From NCBI GenBank assembly GCA_029974925.1, contig JARKQH010000065.1, positions 1 to 40,812 of the forward strand: a stretch of 40,812 nt of DNA, given 5' to 3'. The position numbers were made by a program, and so were the translations under genes. The notes under the pieces are model-generated. The model saw only the letters and a list, made by a program, of their open reading frames with translations, did not search any database and was not told the origin of the DNA. Below are positions 6,779 through 14,429 of the stretch, in pieces (position 1 is the stretch's first letter; every line of letters begins with the position of its first letter). Source of the DNA: Verrucomicrobiota bacterium (GTDB lineage Bacteria > Verrucomicrobiota > Verrucomicrobiia > Limisphaerales > UBA8199).

Positions 6779-9733
6779 CTACTCGCCGGCGAGGGGCTCG
6801 CCCCTGGGCCAAACGGCGCCGGCGTTGAGAATGCCGTTGAAGAGGAATTTGAATGTGCCGTGGGACTGGGCGCGGAACACGATTTCCGGTCCAAAAAGAA
6901 GCAGGCACCCCGCCCCCACCCGGACCTCGGCGATGGCAATGCCGTTTTGCAGGTATTGCTGGCCCAAGGCCCAGCCGCTGCGCAGGGGCGCCGTTTGATC
7001 AAACCACGCCACGCGCGTAATGTCCGCCGTAACGCCGCCGTCGTCCCCGTCGCCTGCGCCTGCCCCCGCGGCGAGCCGGAACACCGGGCTGGAGTGGAAC
7101 ATCACGTCCACCTCTTCCTCCGCCCCCCACGCCAGCGGATGTTCGGCGTTGACACGAACACGGACAATCGAGCCGGGGATATAGAACTTCTCGCGCGGCA
7201 AGGGGACCTCCCGGCCGTCCTCGTTCGTGCTGACCAGATGACTGGCTAGTGGGAGGCCAAGGTGTCTGGCCAGGTCCGTCGAGCTGCCGATGGTCAGCAC
7301 AGTCCCTCCTGCCTCGAGGAACGCCCGCAATTGCGGAATGGTTCGGTCGGGGGTCACGCTGCCCCACCGGTCCCGCCACTCTGCGGGAAGCTGCGCGGGC
7401 GGGCGGGCCGGCGCGCGCGCTTGAGTCTGCGACGGGCCAGGGGGCTGGAGGTCCGCCCCGTCGTTCTCCTCGAGCGATGCAGCCGGGCGGTTCGTCACTC
7501 CCCGAAAAGCCGGGATGGCCCCGGTGACAAACACCAAAACGTCGAATTGGTCACGCAAATTGCCCGCGTCCAACCGCGGCGCAAAAACTGTTTCGAAGGG
7601 CATTTCAAACTGCTCCAGCACCCAGCGCGTCCAACCGGAGGCTATTGAGCCGCCGTAACGGTCCCACAAGCCCACCCGCACGGGCCTGAGCGGAACCACT
7701 GGAACCGGCGGGGCGCCTTGGATGCCGACGAACGTGACCGGCAGGTGGATCACCAGAGACTGCAGCAGGCGCAGAGTGTCCGGGCGGCGAGGCAGGTGGA
7801 AAGTGCCGGCGTTGAACCGGCCCCTGGCGAGGGTGACAGCCTCCGCGAGTCGCCCGAGGGGATGACCCGCGGCCTGCAGCCGGTTTACAGCCCGAAACGC
7901 ATCGTTGGCATCCGCGCGCAGTAGAAAACCCTCCGCCCCCGCCGCGCCGTCTATCCGCCCAACCGGCAACGGCTGGACGTCCTCGCAGATTTCAAAGGGA
8001 CCGGACAACCCCGTGAACACACGATCAAACTTCACATTCATCTGGATCGCCGGCGTCCAGCCGGCCAGATCATAGGGCGGAATCGGCGGGCCGCCGGGAT
8101 ATTGCAGGTCGTGGGGGTGATCCTGGGGCTCGAACATGTCGAGCACATGGGCGCGGTAGGCCTGGTCACAAGGCACCACAAACGAGCCGGCAGGATAGGG
8201 GCGGTTTTCAAAGTCAAACGCGTTGGTCGCGCGGAGAACCCGCACGCCGCTTTCGATAAGCATGTTGACAAAACGGGTCGCGGTGCCGAAATCGGCTTGG
8301 TCGCTCGCGAGGAGGTAGCCGCGAGCGTCCCGGTGCGACGGGTCTCGGAAAAAGCGGACGAAATCATTTGGGGTCGGGGGCGCCGGCCGGGGCGCCTTCT
8401 TTGCTGATGAGGATGGGGCGGCGGGCCGGGCGGTTTTCGCGGCCCGGGATTGGGCTTGCTTTATCTCCGCCTGCGCGCGCTCCACCTGGCTGGGCGAGGG
8501 CGTCCAGTGATCCCGCCTGCCTCGCGCGATGGCATCCCGGCCCATCGCATAATGGTTCCAGAGCAGTTCCACCCGATGCCGGGAAGCGTAATCCAGAACG
8601 GCGTAGTTGGCCGTGACCGCGTATTCGACCGATTGCCGGAAATGCCACCGCTGGGGCTCGATTGGAGCGAGCCAGTCGCCGCGCGGAAGCTGTAACGCGG
8701 GATGGAACGGAATTTCAATCGGATTCGGCCCGCCGATCGTTTCGGTCAACAGCCCGATCGCGTTGTGGTAATAGCCAATCGAGCGCAACCCGCCGTTCCA
8801 CCACGCCGAGTAACGGGCTCCGGAGCGAACCGTCACACCCGGCTTTCCTTCAGCCAGAAATCGCTGGATCATGGCCGCCCCCAGCACCTCCACGCCGTTT
8901 TGCACTCGCGGGTCTATCCGGTAGTTGAAGGGGTCGCGGAAGGGCGGGGCATACATCACCGTCCCCGGCGGGCCGCTCTGATGATGGTCGTAGATGATCT
9001 GAGGAAACCACTCGCGGAACAGCGCGCGGCTCATGGCCTTGCTCTCCGACTGGGTCAAGGCGTAGAAGTCGCGGTTGTTGTCGTGGCCGGCGTACTTTTG
9101 GTACAGGCGCGGCAGGTTGGTAAGCGAACGCTTGGCGGGGTCCGCCTCCCGCATGTACCAGTCCCCAACCAGATCCATGCCGTCCGGGTTGGCCGGCACG
9201 GCGAGCACAATCACGCTTTCAAGAATCCGCCGGGTCTCCGCGTCCTTCCGGCTGATCAACTGATACACCGTCTCCACCAACTGTACTGTGCCCAGCGTCT
9301 CCGTGGCGTGCAAACCACCGGAAATCCACACCACCACCCGCCCTTTCCCGGCCAGCGCCTTCGCCTGGTTGTCGGAGAGGTTCTCCGCCAGCGCCAGCCT
9401 GCGCGCGATCTCCCGGTACTCCTCCACCCGGCGCAGGTTCGCCGGCGAGCTTACCACCGCCATCACCATCGGGCGGCCTTCCTCGGTCACGCCGATGGGA
9501 ACCACCTTCAGGCTCGAAGATTCGCGCTCGAGCCGGTGCCAGTAGTTGGTGAGCTGGCGATAATTCGGCAGATGATGGTCATCACCCGGATTGAAACCGA
9601 AATGCTCCCGGGGCGTGGTCAGCCCAGGCGCGGCGGTCGCTCCGGCCCCATCCCCAAGCAAAAAGACGGCGGCCCAAACAATTGCGAGGCGGCGACACCG
9701 GCTCCAGGCGCCGCCCGTGGACTTCAATTTCAC
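6779..9733 (-). CDS. Large secreted M14-family zinc carboxypeptidase-like protein
   Basis: Exported protein of 984 residues. The N terminus (RCRRLAIVWAAVFLLGDGAGATA) is a signal peptide. The M14 peptidase domain spans about residues 50-380: zinc ligands His142 and Glu145 (GLHATETLG), third ligand His250 or His251 (YDHHQSG), and catalytic Glu331 (LLTETIGG). These are the canonical HxxE...H...E residues, so it is probably an active metallopeptidase. From about residue 690 a second domain begins (RVGLWDRYGGS...) and resembles a class I glutamine-amidotransferase-like fold without an obvious catalytic Cys; this pairing is common in long bacterial M14 proteins. A Pro/Ala-rich linker (PSSSAKKAPRPAPPTP) lies near 450. 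The GTG start at 9733 is favoured by a promoter that ends 6 bases upstream. Confidence 0.82.
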   Translation of the reverse strand: MKLKSTGGAWSRCRRLAIVWAAVFLLGDGAGATAAPGLTTPREHFGFNPGDDHHLPNYRQLTNYWHRLERESSSLKVVPIGVTEEGRPMVMAVVSSPANLRRVEEYREIARRLALAENLSDNQAKALAGKGRVVVWISGGLHATETLGTVQLVETVYQLISRKDAETRRILESVIVLAVPANPDGMDLVGDWYMREADPAKRSLTNLPRLYQKYAGHDNNRDFYALTQSESKAMSRALFREWFPQIIYDHHQSGPPGTVMYAPPFRDPFNYRIDPRVQNGVEVLGAAMIQRFLAEGKPGVTVRSGARYSAWWNGGLRSIGYYHNAIGLLTETIGGPNPIEIPFHPALQLPRGDWLAPIEPQRWHFRQSVEYAVTANYAVLDYASRHRVELLWNHYAMGRDAIARGRRDHWTPSPSQVERAQAEIKQAQSRAAKTARPAAPSSSAKKAPRPAPPTPNDFVRFFRDPSHRDARGYLLASDQADFGTATRFVNMLIESGVRVLRATNAFDFENRPYPAGSFVVPCDQAYRAHVLDMFEPQDHPHDLQYPGGPPIPPYDLAGWTPAIQMNVKFDRVFTGLSGPFEICEDVQPLPVGRIDGAAGAEGFLLRADANDAFRAVNRLQAAGHPLGRLAEAVTLARGRFNAGTFHLPRRPDTLRLLQSLVIHLPVTFVGIQGAPPVPVVPLRPVRVGLWDRYGGSIASGWTRWVLEQFEMPFETVFAPRLDAGNLRDQFDVLVFVTGAIPAFRGVTNRPAASLEENDGADLQPPGPSQTQARAPARPPAQLPAEWRDRWGSVTPDRTIPQLRAFLEAGGTVLTIGSSTDLARHLGLPLASHLVSTNEDGREVPLPREKFYIPGSIVRVRVNAEHPLAWGAEEEVDVMFHSSPVFRLAAGAGAGDGDDGGVTADITRVAWFDQTAPLRSGWALGQQYLQNGIAIAEVRVGAGCLLLFGPEIVFRAQSHGTFKFLFNGILNAGAVWPRGEPLAGE

Positions 9734-9739
9734 TGCGAC

Positions 9740-9768
9740 AGTCTGAAAACCTCCCTCGCGATTGTCAA
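9740..9768 (-). promoter_or_regulatory. Promoter of the M14 gene, probably leaderless
   Basis: On the minus strand a perfect TTGACA (9768-9763) is followed after 17 bases by CAGACT (9745-9740). The likely transcription start, 6-8 bases later, falls on or next to the GTG start codon at 9733, so the mRNA would have almost no 5' leader. Confidence 0.5.
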
Positions 9769-9933
9769 GAAACGCCGCGGTCCCCCGCTTCGGCCCGCTC
9801 CCTCGAGGCGCACGCGGGATTGGGGCGCCTGCAAAAACCAGCCAGTCCTCAGCTTTTTCCTGTTAGCATGCCCCTCGATTGGTGCAGTCGCGTGGCGCCA
9901 GCAAAGGGTCGCAACTCACGGGGGCGCCCCGGC

Positions 9934-10626
9934 TTAATGGCTCGGGCGCGCGAGGTAGTCCAGCACCTGTTCCATCAAAGCATTGAGCGTGGAATAATCG
10001 CCAGAGGAGGCAGCGCGGAGCTGTTTCTGGGTTTGGACGAATCGCCGCGGCTCCAGCTCGTGTCCGCAATGCGCAATCAACGCGTCCACGGCGGCCGGCG
10101 TCGTCTCCAGATGAAACTGAAGCCCCATCGCCCGCTCGCCGACCTGGAACGCCTGGTGACGACACGCCCGGTTGCCCGCCAACAGCTTTGCCCCGCTCGG
10201 GAGGTCAAAGGTCTCGCCATGCCAATGGAAGGCCCGGAAGCATTCCGGGAACCGGAATGCGGGCGCAGGGGGACGTTCTCCGAAGACGGGAAACCAGCCG
10301 ATTTCCTTCTCGGGTCCGGGATAAACTCGAGCGCCGAGCGCGCTCGCCATCAGTTGCGCCCCGAGACAAATACCCAGAACGCGCGTTCCCGAGCGGATGG
10401 CGTCGGCCAGGAACTGCTTTTCCCGAGCCAGCCAAGGGAGGCGTTTCTCGTCGTTCACGCTCATGGGCCCGCCCAAGGCAATTACAAATTCCAAAGACGA
10501 AACCGCTGGCAGCGCGTCCGATTCGAAAAAACGTGTGGCCGTCACCATGGCGCCCCGGCGCGACAACCACGCCTGAATGCTGCCAAGGCCCTCGAAAGGA
10601 ACGTGCTGCAACACATGAACGCGCAT
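9934..10626 (-). CDS. Class I glutamine amidotransferase (GMP synthase-like GATase domain)
   Basis: Stand-alone GATase1 protein of 230 residues. The start at 10626 gives MRVHVLQHVPFEGLG, which fits the first beta strand of the family; upstream in-frame extension is not protein-like. Catalytic triad: Cys87 (LGICLGAQLMA), His172 and Glu174 (GLQFHLETTP). IALGGPMSVNDE is the oxyanion-hole region. Members of this family hydrolyse gamma-glutamyl bonds or deliver ammonia; some break down gamma-glutamyl conjugates. No partner synthase is adjacent, so the substrate cannot be named. It is divergent to the rhomboid gene with about 50 bases between the starts. Confidence 0.82.
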   Translation of the reverse strand: MRVHVLQHVPFEGLGSIQAWLSRRGAMVTATRFFESDALPAVSSLEFVIALGGPMSVNDEKRLPWLAREKQFLADAIRSGTRVLGICLGAQLMASALGARVYPGPEKEIGWFPVFGERPPAPAFRFPECFRAFHWHGETFDLPSGAKLLAGNRACRHQAFQVGERAMGLQFHLETTPAAVDALIAHCGHELEPRRFVQTQKQLRAASSGDYSTLNALMEQVLDYLARPSH

Positions 10627-10644
10627 CGGTACCCAGGGTTTTAA

Positions 10645-10674
10645 TGGACAAACAAACGCGCGGAAGGTTAGTGT
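10645..10674 (+). promoter_or_regulatory. Possible promoter of the rhomboid gene
   Basis: TGGACA (10645-10650) is followed after 18 bases by TAGTGT (10669-10674). The predicted transcript would begin near 10681, which argues that the TTG at 10679 may not be the real start and that GTG 10688 or ATG 10736 should be considered. Confidence 0.3.
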
Positions 10675-10678
10675 TTTC

Positions 10679-11572
10679 TTGAGCGCCGTGCAAACTTTCA
10701 CCCATCGCATCCCCGCTGCTTCACGCCGCCAGGCGATGGACTGGAGCCTGGTGCTTCTCAGCCAGGAAATCGAGTCGGTGATTGATGACGCGGAAGAGAG
10801 CGGGGGCTGGGGCTTGATCGTTGCGCCGGAGGATTACGAGCGGGCTGTGGCGGCCATTCGCTTGTACCAGGCGGAGAACCGGCGATGGTTGTGGCGGCGG
10901 GAGGTGTTCCGTCCGGGACTGGTCTTTGACTGGGCGGCGCTGGGTTGGGTCTTGTTGCTGGGATTTTTCTTCTGGATCAGTGGCGAGTATCCGCAAGTCA
11001 GGAGCGCGGGCGCGGTGGATGGCGCGCTGGTATGGCAGCAGCCGTGGCGGCTGTTTACGGCAGTGTGGCTCCATGCGGACGTGGCGCATCTGGGCGCCAA
11101 TGCCACCATCGGACTGGTGTTGCTGGGGCTGGCGCTGGGCGGTTGGGGGACCGGGGCCGGCCTGCTCGCCGCCTATCTGGCCGGCGTGGGGGGCAACGTG
11201 CTGGCGGTGGTCCTGTCGCGCATGCCGCATCACAGTCTGGGCGCGTCCGGAATGGTCATGGGGGCCCTGGGCCTGCTGGCGACTCAATCCCTGGCTTTTG
11301 GCGGTCTGGGACCGCGTCCAATCCGCACGGCGGTCATCGGCCTGGTTGCGGGCCTGATGTTGTTTGTTCTGATGGGGTTGACCCCCGGCACGGATATTAT
11401 CGCCCACCTGGGTGGCTTTCTCGGAGGTCTGATCCTGGGCATCTTCCTGGGGCTCATCCCTCGAACGGCCCAACGCATGGGCTTGAACCTTGTCTGCGGG
11501 CTGGTGTTCGTCCTGCTGGTGGTCTGGCCGTGGTGGCTTGCCTTCGTCCAGGCCAGCCAGCCCTCCGGCTGA
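10679..11572 (+). CDS. Rhomboid-family intramembrane serine protease
   Basis: Membrane protein of 297 residues counted from the TTG at 10679 (GTG 10688 or ATG 10736 are alternative starts; all keep the conserved part). A soluble N-terminal region of about 80 residues (DWSLVLLSQEIESVIDD) precedes six or so transmembrane helices. Rhomboid hallmarks are present: HADVAHLGAN (His132, His137, Asn141), catalytic Ser190 in GASGMVMG and catalytic His243 in IIAHLGGFLGG. It should cleave membrane-spanning substrates within the bilayer. No substrate is suggested by the neighbours. Confidence 0.9.
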   Translation: MSAVQTFTHRIPAASRRQAMDWSLVLLSQEIESVIDDAEESGGWGLIVAPEDYERAVAAIRLYQAENRRWLWRREVFRPGLVFDWAALGWVLLLGFFFWISGEYPQVRSAGAVDGALVWQQPWRLFTAVWLHADVAHLGANATIGLVLLGLALGGWGTGAGLLAAYLAGVGGNVLAVVLSRMPHHSLGASGMVMGALGLLATQSLAFGGLGPRPIRTAVIGLVAGLMLFVLMGLTPGTDIIAHLGGFLGGLILGIFLGLIPRTAQRMGLNLVCGLVFVLLVVWPWWLAFVQASQPSG

Positions 11573-11632
11573 GGCGGAGTTTCCAGCCCGGGCTTTTGGC
11601 GGCGCCACGCCCCCGTTCTTGGGAAGCGAAAC

Positions 11633-11661
11633 TTGCCGGGGTTTCGAGTCGAGCCTAAGCT
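11633..11661 (+). promoter_or_regulatory. Promoter of nth
   Basis: TTGCCG (11633-11638), a 17-base spacer and TAAGCT (11656-11661). The start codon of nth is 15 bases further on, giving a leader of roughly ten bases. Confidence 0.4.
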
Positions 11662-11676
11662 TCGCCCCGTAAAACG

Positions 11677-12357
11677 ATGCCTCGTGAAACCCAAACCGCC
11701 AAAGCGGCCCGTGTCCGAAAGATCATTGCCGGGCTGAAATCGGCTTATCCCAACGCCCACTGCGAGCTGAACCACTCGAATCCGCTCGAGTTGCTGATTG
11801 CCACGATTCTCTCCGCCCAATGCACGGACAAGCGGGTTAATCAGGTCACGGCGACCCTGTTTAAGAAATACCGTACCGCCCGGGATTATCTCCAAGTGTC
11901 GCCCGCCGAGTTGGAGCAGGACATCAAGACGACGGGGTTTTTTCGCAACAAGGCGCGGAGCATTCAGGCTTGCTGCCGCACGCTGGTTGAAAAGTTTGGG
12001 GCCGAGGTGCCGCGGACCATGGAGGAGTTGCTGCAGCTTGGGGGGGTGGGGCGAAAAACAGCAAACGTCGTTCTCGGCAACGCGTTCAACCTCAATTACG
12101 GAATCGTGGTGGACACCCATGTCGCCCGCCTTTCGCTGCGGCTCGGGCTGAGCCGGGAGCGGGATGCCGAAAAGATCGAACAGGACCTCATGCGGCTTGT
12201 TCCCCAGCCGCAGTGGACTCTCTTCAGCCACTGGTTGATCTGGCATGGCCGCCGCCGATGTTTCGCCCGCAACCCGGACTGCGCGGGGTGCGAGATTCGC
12301 GAGCTTTGCCCGAGGATGGGTGTCCCGGACAAATCCAAGACTGCCGCCGCGCCATGA
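11677..12357 (+). CDS. nth: Endonuclease III, DNA glycosylase/AP lyase
   Basis: Base-excision repair enzyme that removes oxidised pyrimidines and nicks the resulting abasic site. 226 residues, normal for the family. The helix-hairpin-helix LQLGGVGRKTA carries catalytic Lys127, and Asp146 lies in IVVDTHVARL. The C-terminal [4Fe-4S] cluster ligands have exact family spacing: Cys195-x6-Cys202-x2-Cys205-x5-Cys211. The stop overlaps the start of the next gene (ATGA), so the two are co-translated although their functions are unrelated. Confidence 0.96.
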   Translation: MPRETQTAKAARVRKIIAGLKSAYPNAHCELNHSNPLELLIATILSAQCTDKRVNQVTATLFKKYRTARDYLQVSPAELEQDIKTTGFFRNKARSIQACCRTLVEKFGAEVPRTMEELLQLGGVGRKTANVVLGNAFNLNYGIVVDTHVARLSLRLGLSRERDAEKIEQDLMRLVPQPQWTLFSHWLIWHGRRRCFARNPDCAGCEIRELCPRMGVPDKSKTAAAP

Positions 12358-13037
12358 ACGGCTGGTACTTGCTGGATTCGGGTCCCGGGGACCCGGCGTG
12401 GAACATGGCGGTGGACGAGTGGCTGCTCGAGGCGATGGCCCGGCTGGACCGCCCCGTGCTGCGCTTCTATGGCTGGACCGAGCCGGCCGCCTCTTTCGGT
12501 TACTTTCAGCGATACGCCGAGGTCGAGCGGTTGACGGCCTTGCGGCCACTGGTTCGGCGCCCCACTGGCGGAGGGATTGTGCCGCACGACGCCGATTGGA
12601 CCTACAGCCTGGCCTTCCCGCCCTCCGCGCCTTGGTACCAGTTGACCGCGTTGGAAAGCTACCGGCAGGTGCATGCCTGGCTCGGCGCGGCTTTCGCCAG
12701 TTTGGGCATCCTCACCACCCTGGCTCCCGCGCCGCTCAAGGCCACCCCCGGCCAGTGTTTCGTCGGTTATGAGCAATTTGATCTGCTCTGTGGCGGCCGA
12801 AAAATTGCCGGCGCCGCCCAGCGACGCACCCGAACAGGGTTGTTGATCCAGGGATCGGTGCAACCGCCGCCAGCGGCCCCACCCCGCCGGGAATGGCAGC
12901 GGGCGGTCTGTGCTCAAGCCGCCGCCTTTGGCGGGGGAGGATGGTCGCCTTTTCCGGCCGACGCGCAATTCCAGGCGGAAACCCGTCAACTTGCGCTTAG
13001 CAAATATGCCCAGGAGCGATACAATCGGAAGCGTTGA
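12354..13037 (+). CDS. Lipoate-protein ligase A family protein (BPL/LplA/LipB fold)
   Basis: 227 residues from the ATG at 12354, which overlaps the nth stop. It has the family signature RRPTGGG (68-74), the conserved Asn/Asp region DPAWNMAVDEWLL near the N terminus, CFVGYEQFD (135-143) and the catalytic lysine Lys150 in GGRKIAGAAQRRTR. It therefore belongs to the cofactor transferase family that attaches lipoate or octanoate to lipoyl domains of 2-oxoacid dehydrogenases and GcvH. There is no C-terminal accessory domain of E. coli LplA, so it may be an octanoyltransferase (LipM-like) or half of a ligase. Exact activity not decided. Confidence 0.85.
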   Translation: MNGWYLLDSGPGDPAWNMAVDEWLLEAMARLDRPVLRFYGWTEPAASFGYFQRYAEVERLTALRPLVRRPTGGGIVPHDADWTYSLAFPPSAPWYQLTALESYRQVHAWLGAAFASLGILTTLAPAPLKATPGQCFVGYEQFDLLCGGRKIAGAAQRRTRTGLLIQGSVQPPPAAPPRREWQRAVCAQAAAFGGGGWSPFPADAQFQAETRQLALSKYAQERYNRKR

Positions 13038-13145
13038 GCCGGCCGCCTGCGACGTGCCGCAGGAGCGGTGGGTTCGGCCGGTGTGTCACCTTCAACAGGG
13101 GCAGTGGCACCGGCCGGGGCGACCGGCGCGGCCGTAATTTTGATT

Positions 13146-14408
13146 ATGATCGTGGAACTCATCAACACGGGCAGCGAGCTGCTGCTGGGGCGGGTGCTGA
13201 ACACCAACCAGCAATGGCTGTGCCGGCAACTGGCCGAGCTGGGCTGCGTTGTGTCCCGCCAGGTGGCCGTCCCGGACACCGGGCCGGACATTCAGGGGGC
13301 CGTCCGCGAGTCCCTCGGGCGGGCCGACCTGGTGATCACCACGGGGGGCTTGGGCCCAACCTCGGATGATCTGACGCGCGACTTGATCGCGCGGCTGCTG
13401 GGCCGAAGCCTGCGCGAGGATCCGCAGGTGCTGGCCGCCATTCAGGCCTACTTTGCCAGCCGCCAGCGTGCCATGCCGGAATCCAACCGGGTGCAGGCCA
13501 TGGTGCCGGAGGGGGCGCGGGTGCTGCACAACGCTTTCGGCACCGCTCCCGGCTTGGCGCTGGAAATCAAGCCCAACCCTTACCGCGCGGGCGGCGAAGG
13601 GTCGTGGCTGGTCATGCTGCCGGGACCGCCCCGCGAACTGCGGCCGATGTTCACCAACCAGGTCGTCCCGCTGCTCCGCACCCTGCTGCCCCCCGAAGCG
13701 CGCTTCGCCTGCCACACGTTGCGGACCACCGGCTTGGGAGAGTCTTGGGTCCAGGAACGGATCGCGCCCGCCCTCACTCGGCTGGTGGCCAGTGGGCTCG
13801 ACCTCGGCTACTGCGCCCGGCCTGGCCAGGTGGATGTGCGCTTGTCCGCGCGGGGCCCCCAGGGCGAAAGCCTGGTGGCCGAAGCAGAAAAGGTCGTCCG
13901 GGAGCTCCTCGGGGGGAGTTGCTACGGAACCGAGGATGAGGAGCTGGAGCAGGTGATCATCCGTTTGCTCACGGCCCGCCAGGCAACGCTGGCGGTGGCG
14001 GAATCCTGCACGGGCGGATGCATCGCCCATCGGCTGACCAATGTGCCGGGCGCCTCCGCAGTGTTCCTGGCCGGGTTGGTGACTTACAGCAACGCCGCCA
14101 AACAGCAGTTCCTCGGCGTGCCGGCCCAAACGCTCGCCGCCCACGGGGCGGTGAGCGAACCGGTGGCGCGGGCGATGGCGGAGGGCGCGCGCCGGGCAAC
14201 CGGCGCGCAGTATGGCATCGGCGTCACCGGCATTGCCGGTCCCTCGGGCGGCACGCCCGACAAGCCCGTTGGAACCGTGTTTATCGCTGTGGCTTCGCCG
14301 CGCGAAACCACGGTCGAGCGCCAATGCAACGCAACCGACCGGGAGACGTTCAAGCAGGTGACGGCCCAGCAGGCCATGGACTTGTTGCGGCGCACCTTGC
14401 GTGATTAA
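13146..14408 (+). CDS. cinA: CinA family protein, NMN amidohydrolase / competence-damage protein
   Basis: 420 residues from the ATG at 13146 (MIVELINTGSELLLG is the normal family start). N-terminal MoCF/COG1058 domain (about 1-170) with TTGGLGPTSDDLTRD; C-terminal CinA domain (about 260-420) with AVAESCTGG and TYSNAAK, which hold the Ser, Tyr and Lys used for nicotinamide mononucleotide deamidation. The protein recycles NMN and may have an ADP-ribose pyrophosphatase activity in the N-terminal domain. It starts 108 bases after the lipoate ligase gene and is probably in the same unit. Confidence 0.94.
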   Translation: MIVELINTGSELLLGRVLNTNQQWLCRQLAELGCVVSRQVAVPDTGPDIQGAVRESLGRADLVITTGGLGPTSDDLTRDLIARLLGRSLREDPQVLAAIQAYFASRQRAMPESNRVQAMVPEGARVLHNAFGTAPGLALEIKPNPYRAGGEGSWLVMLPGPPRELRPMFTNQVVPLLRTLLPPEARFACHTLRTTGLGESWVQERIAPALTRLVASGLDLGYCARPGQVDVRLSARGPQGESLVAEAEKVVRELLGGSCYGTEDEELEQVIIRLLTARQATLAVAESCTGGCIAHRLTNVPGASAVFLAGLVTYSNAAKQQFLGVPAQTLAAHGAVSEPVARAMAEGARRATGAQYGIGVTGIAGPSGGTPDKPVGTVFIAVASPRETTVERQCNATDRETFKQVTAQQAMDLLRRTLRD

Positions 14409-14429
14409 AACCGTCAGCCTCAGCGTCCA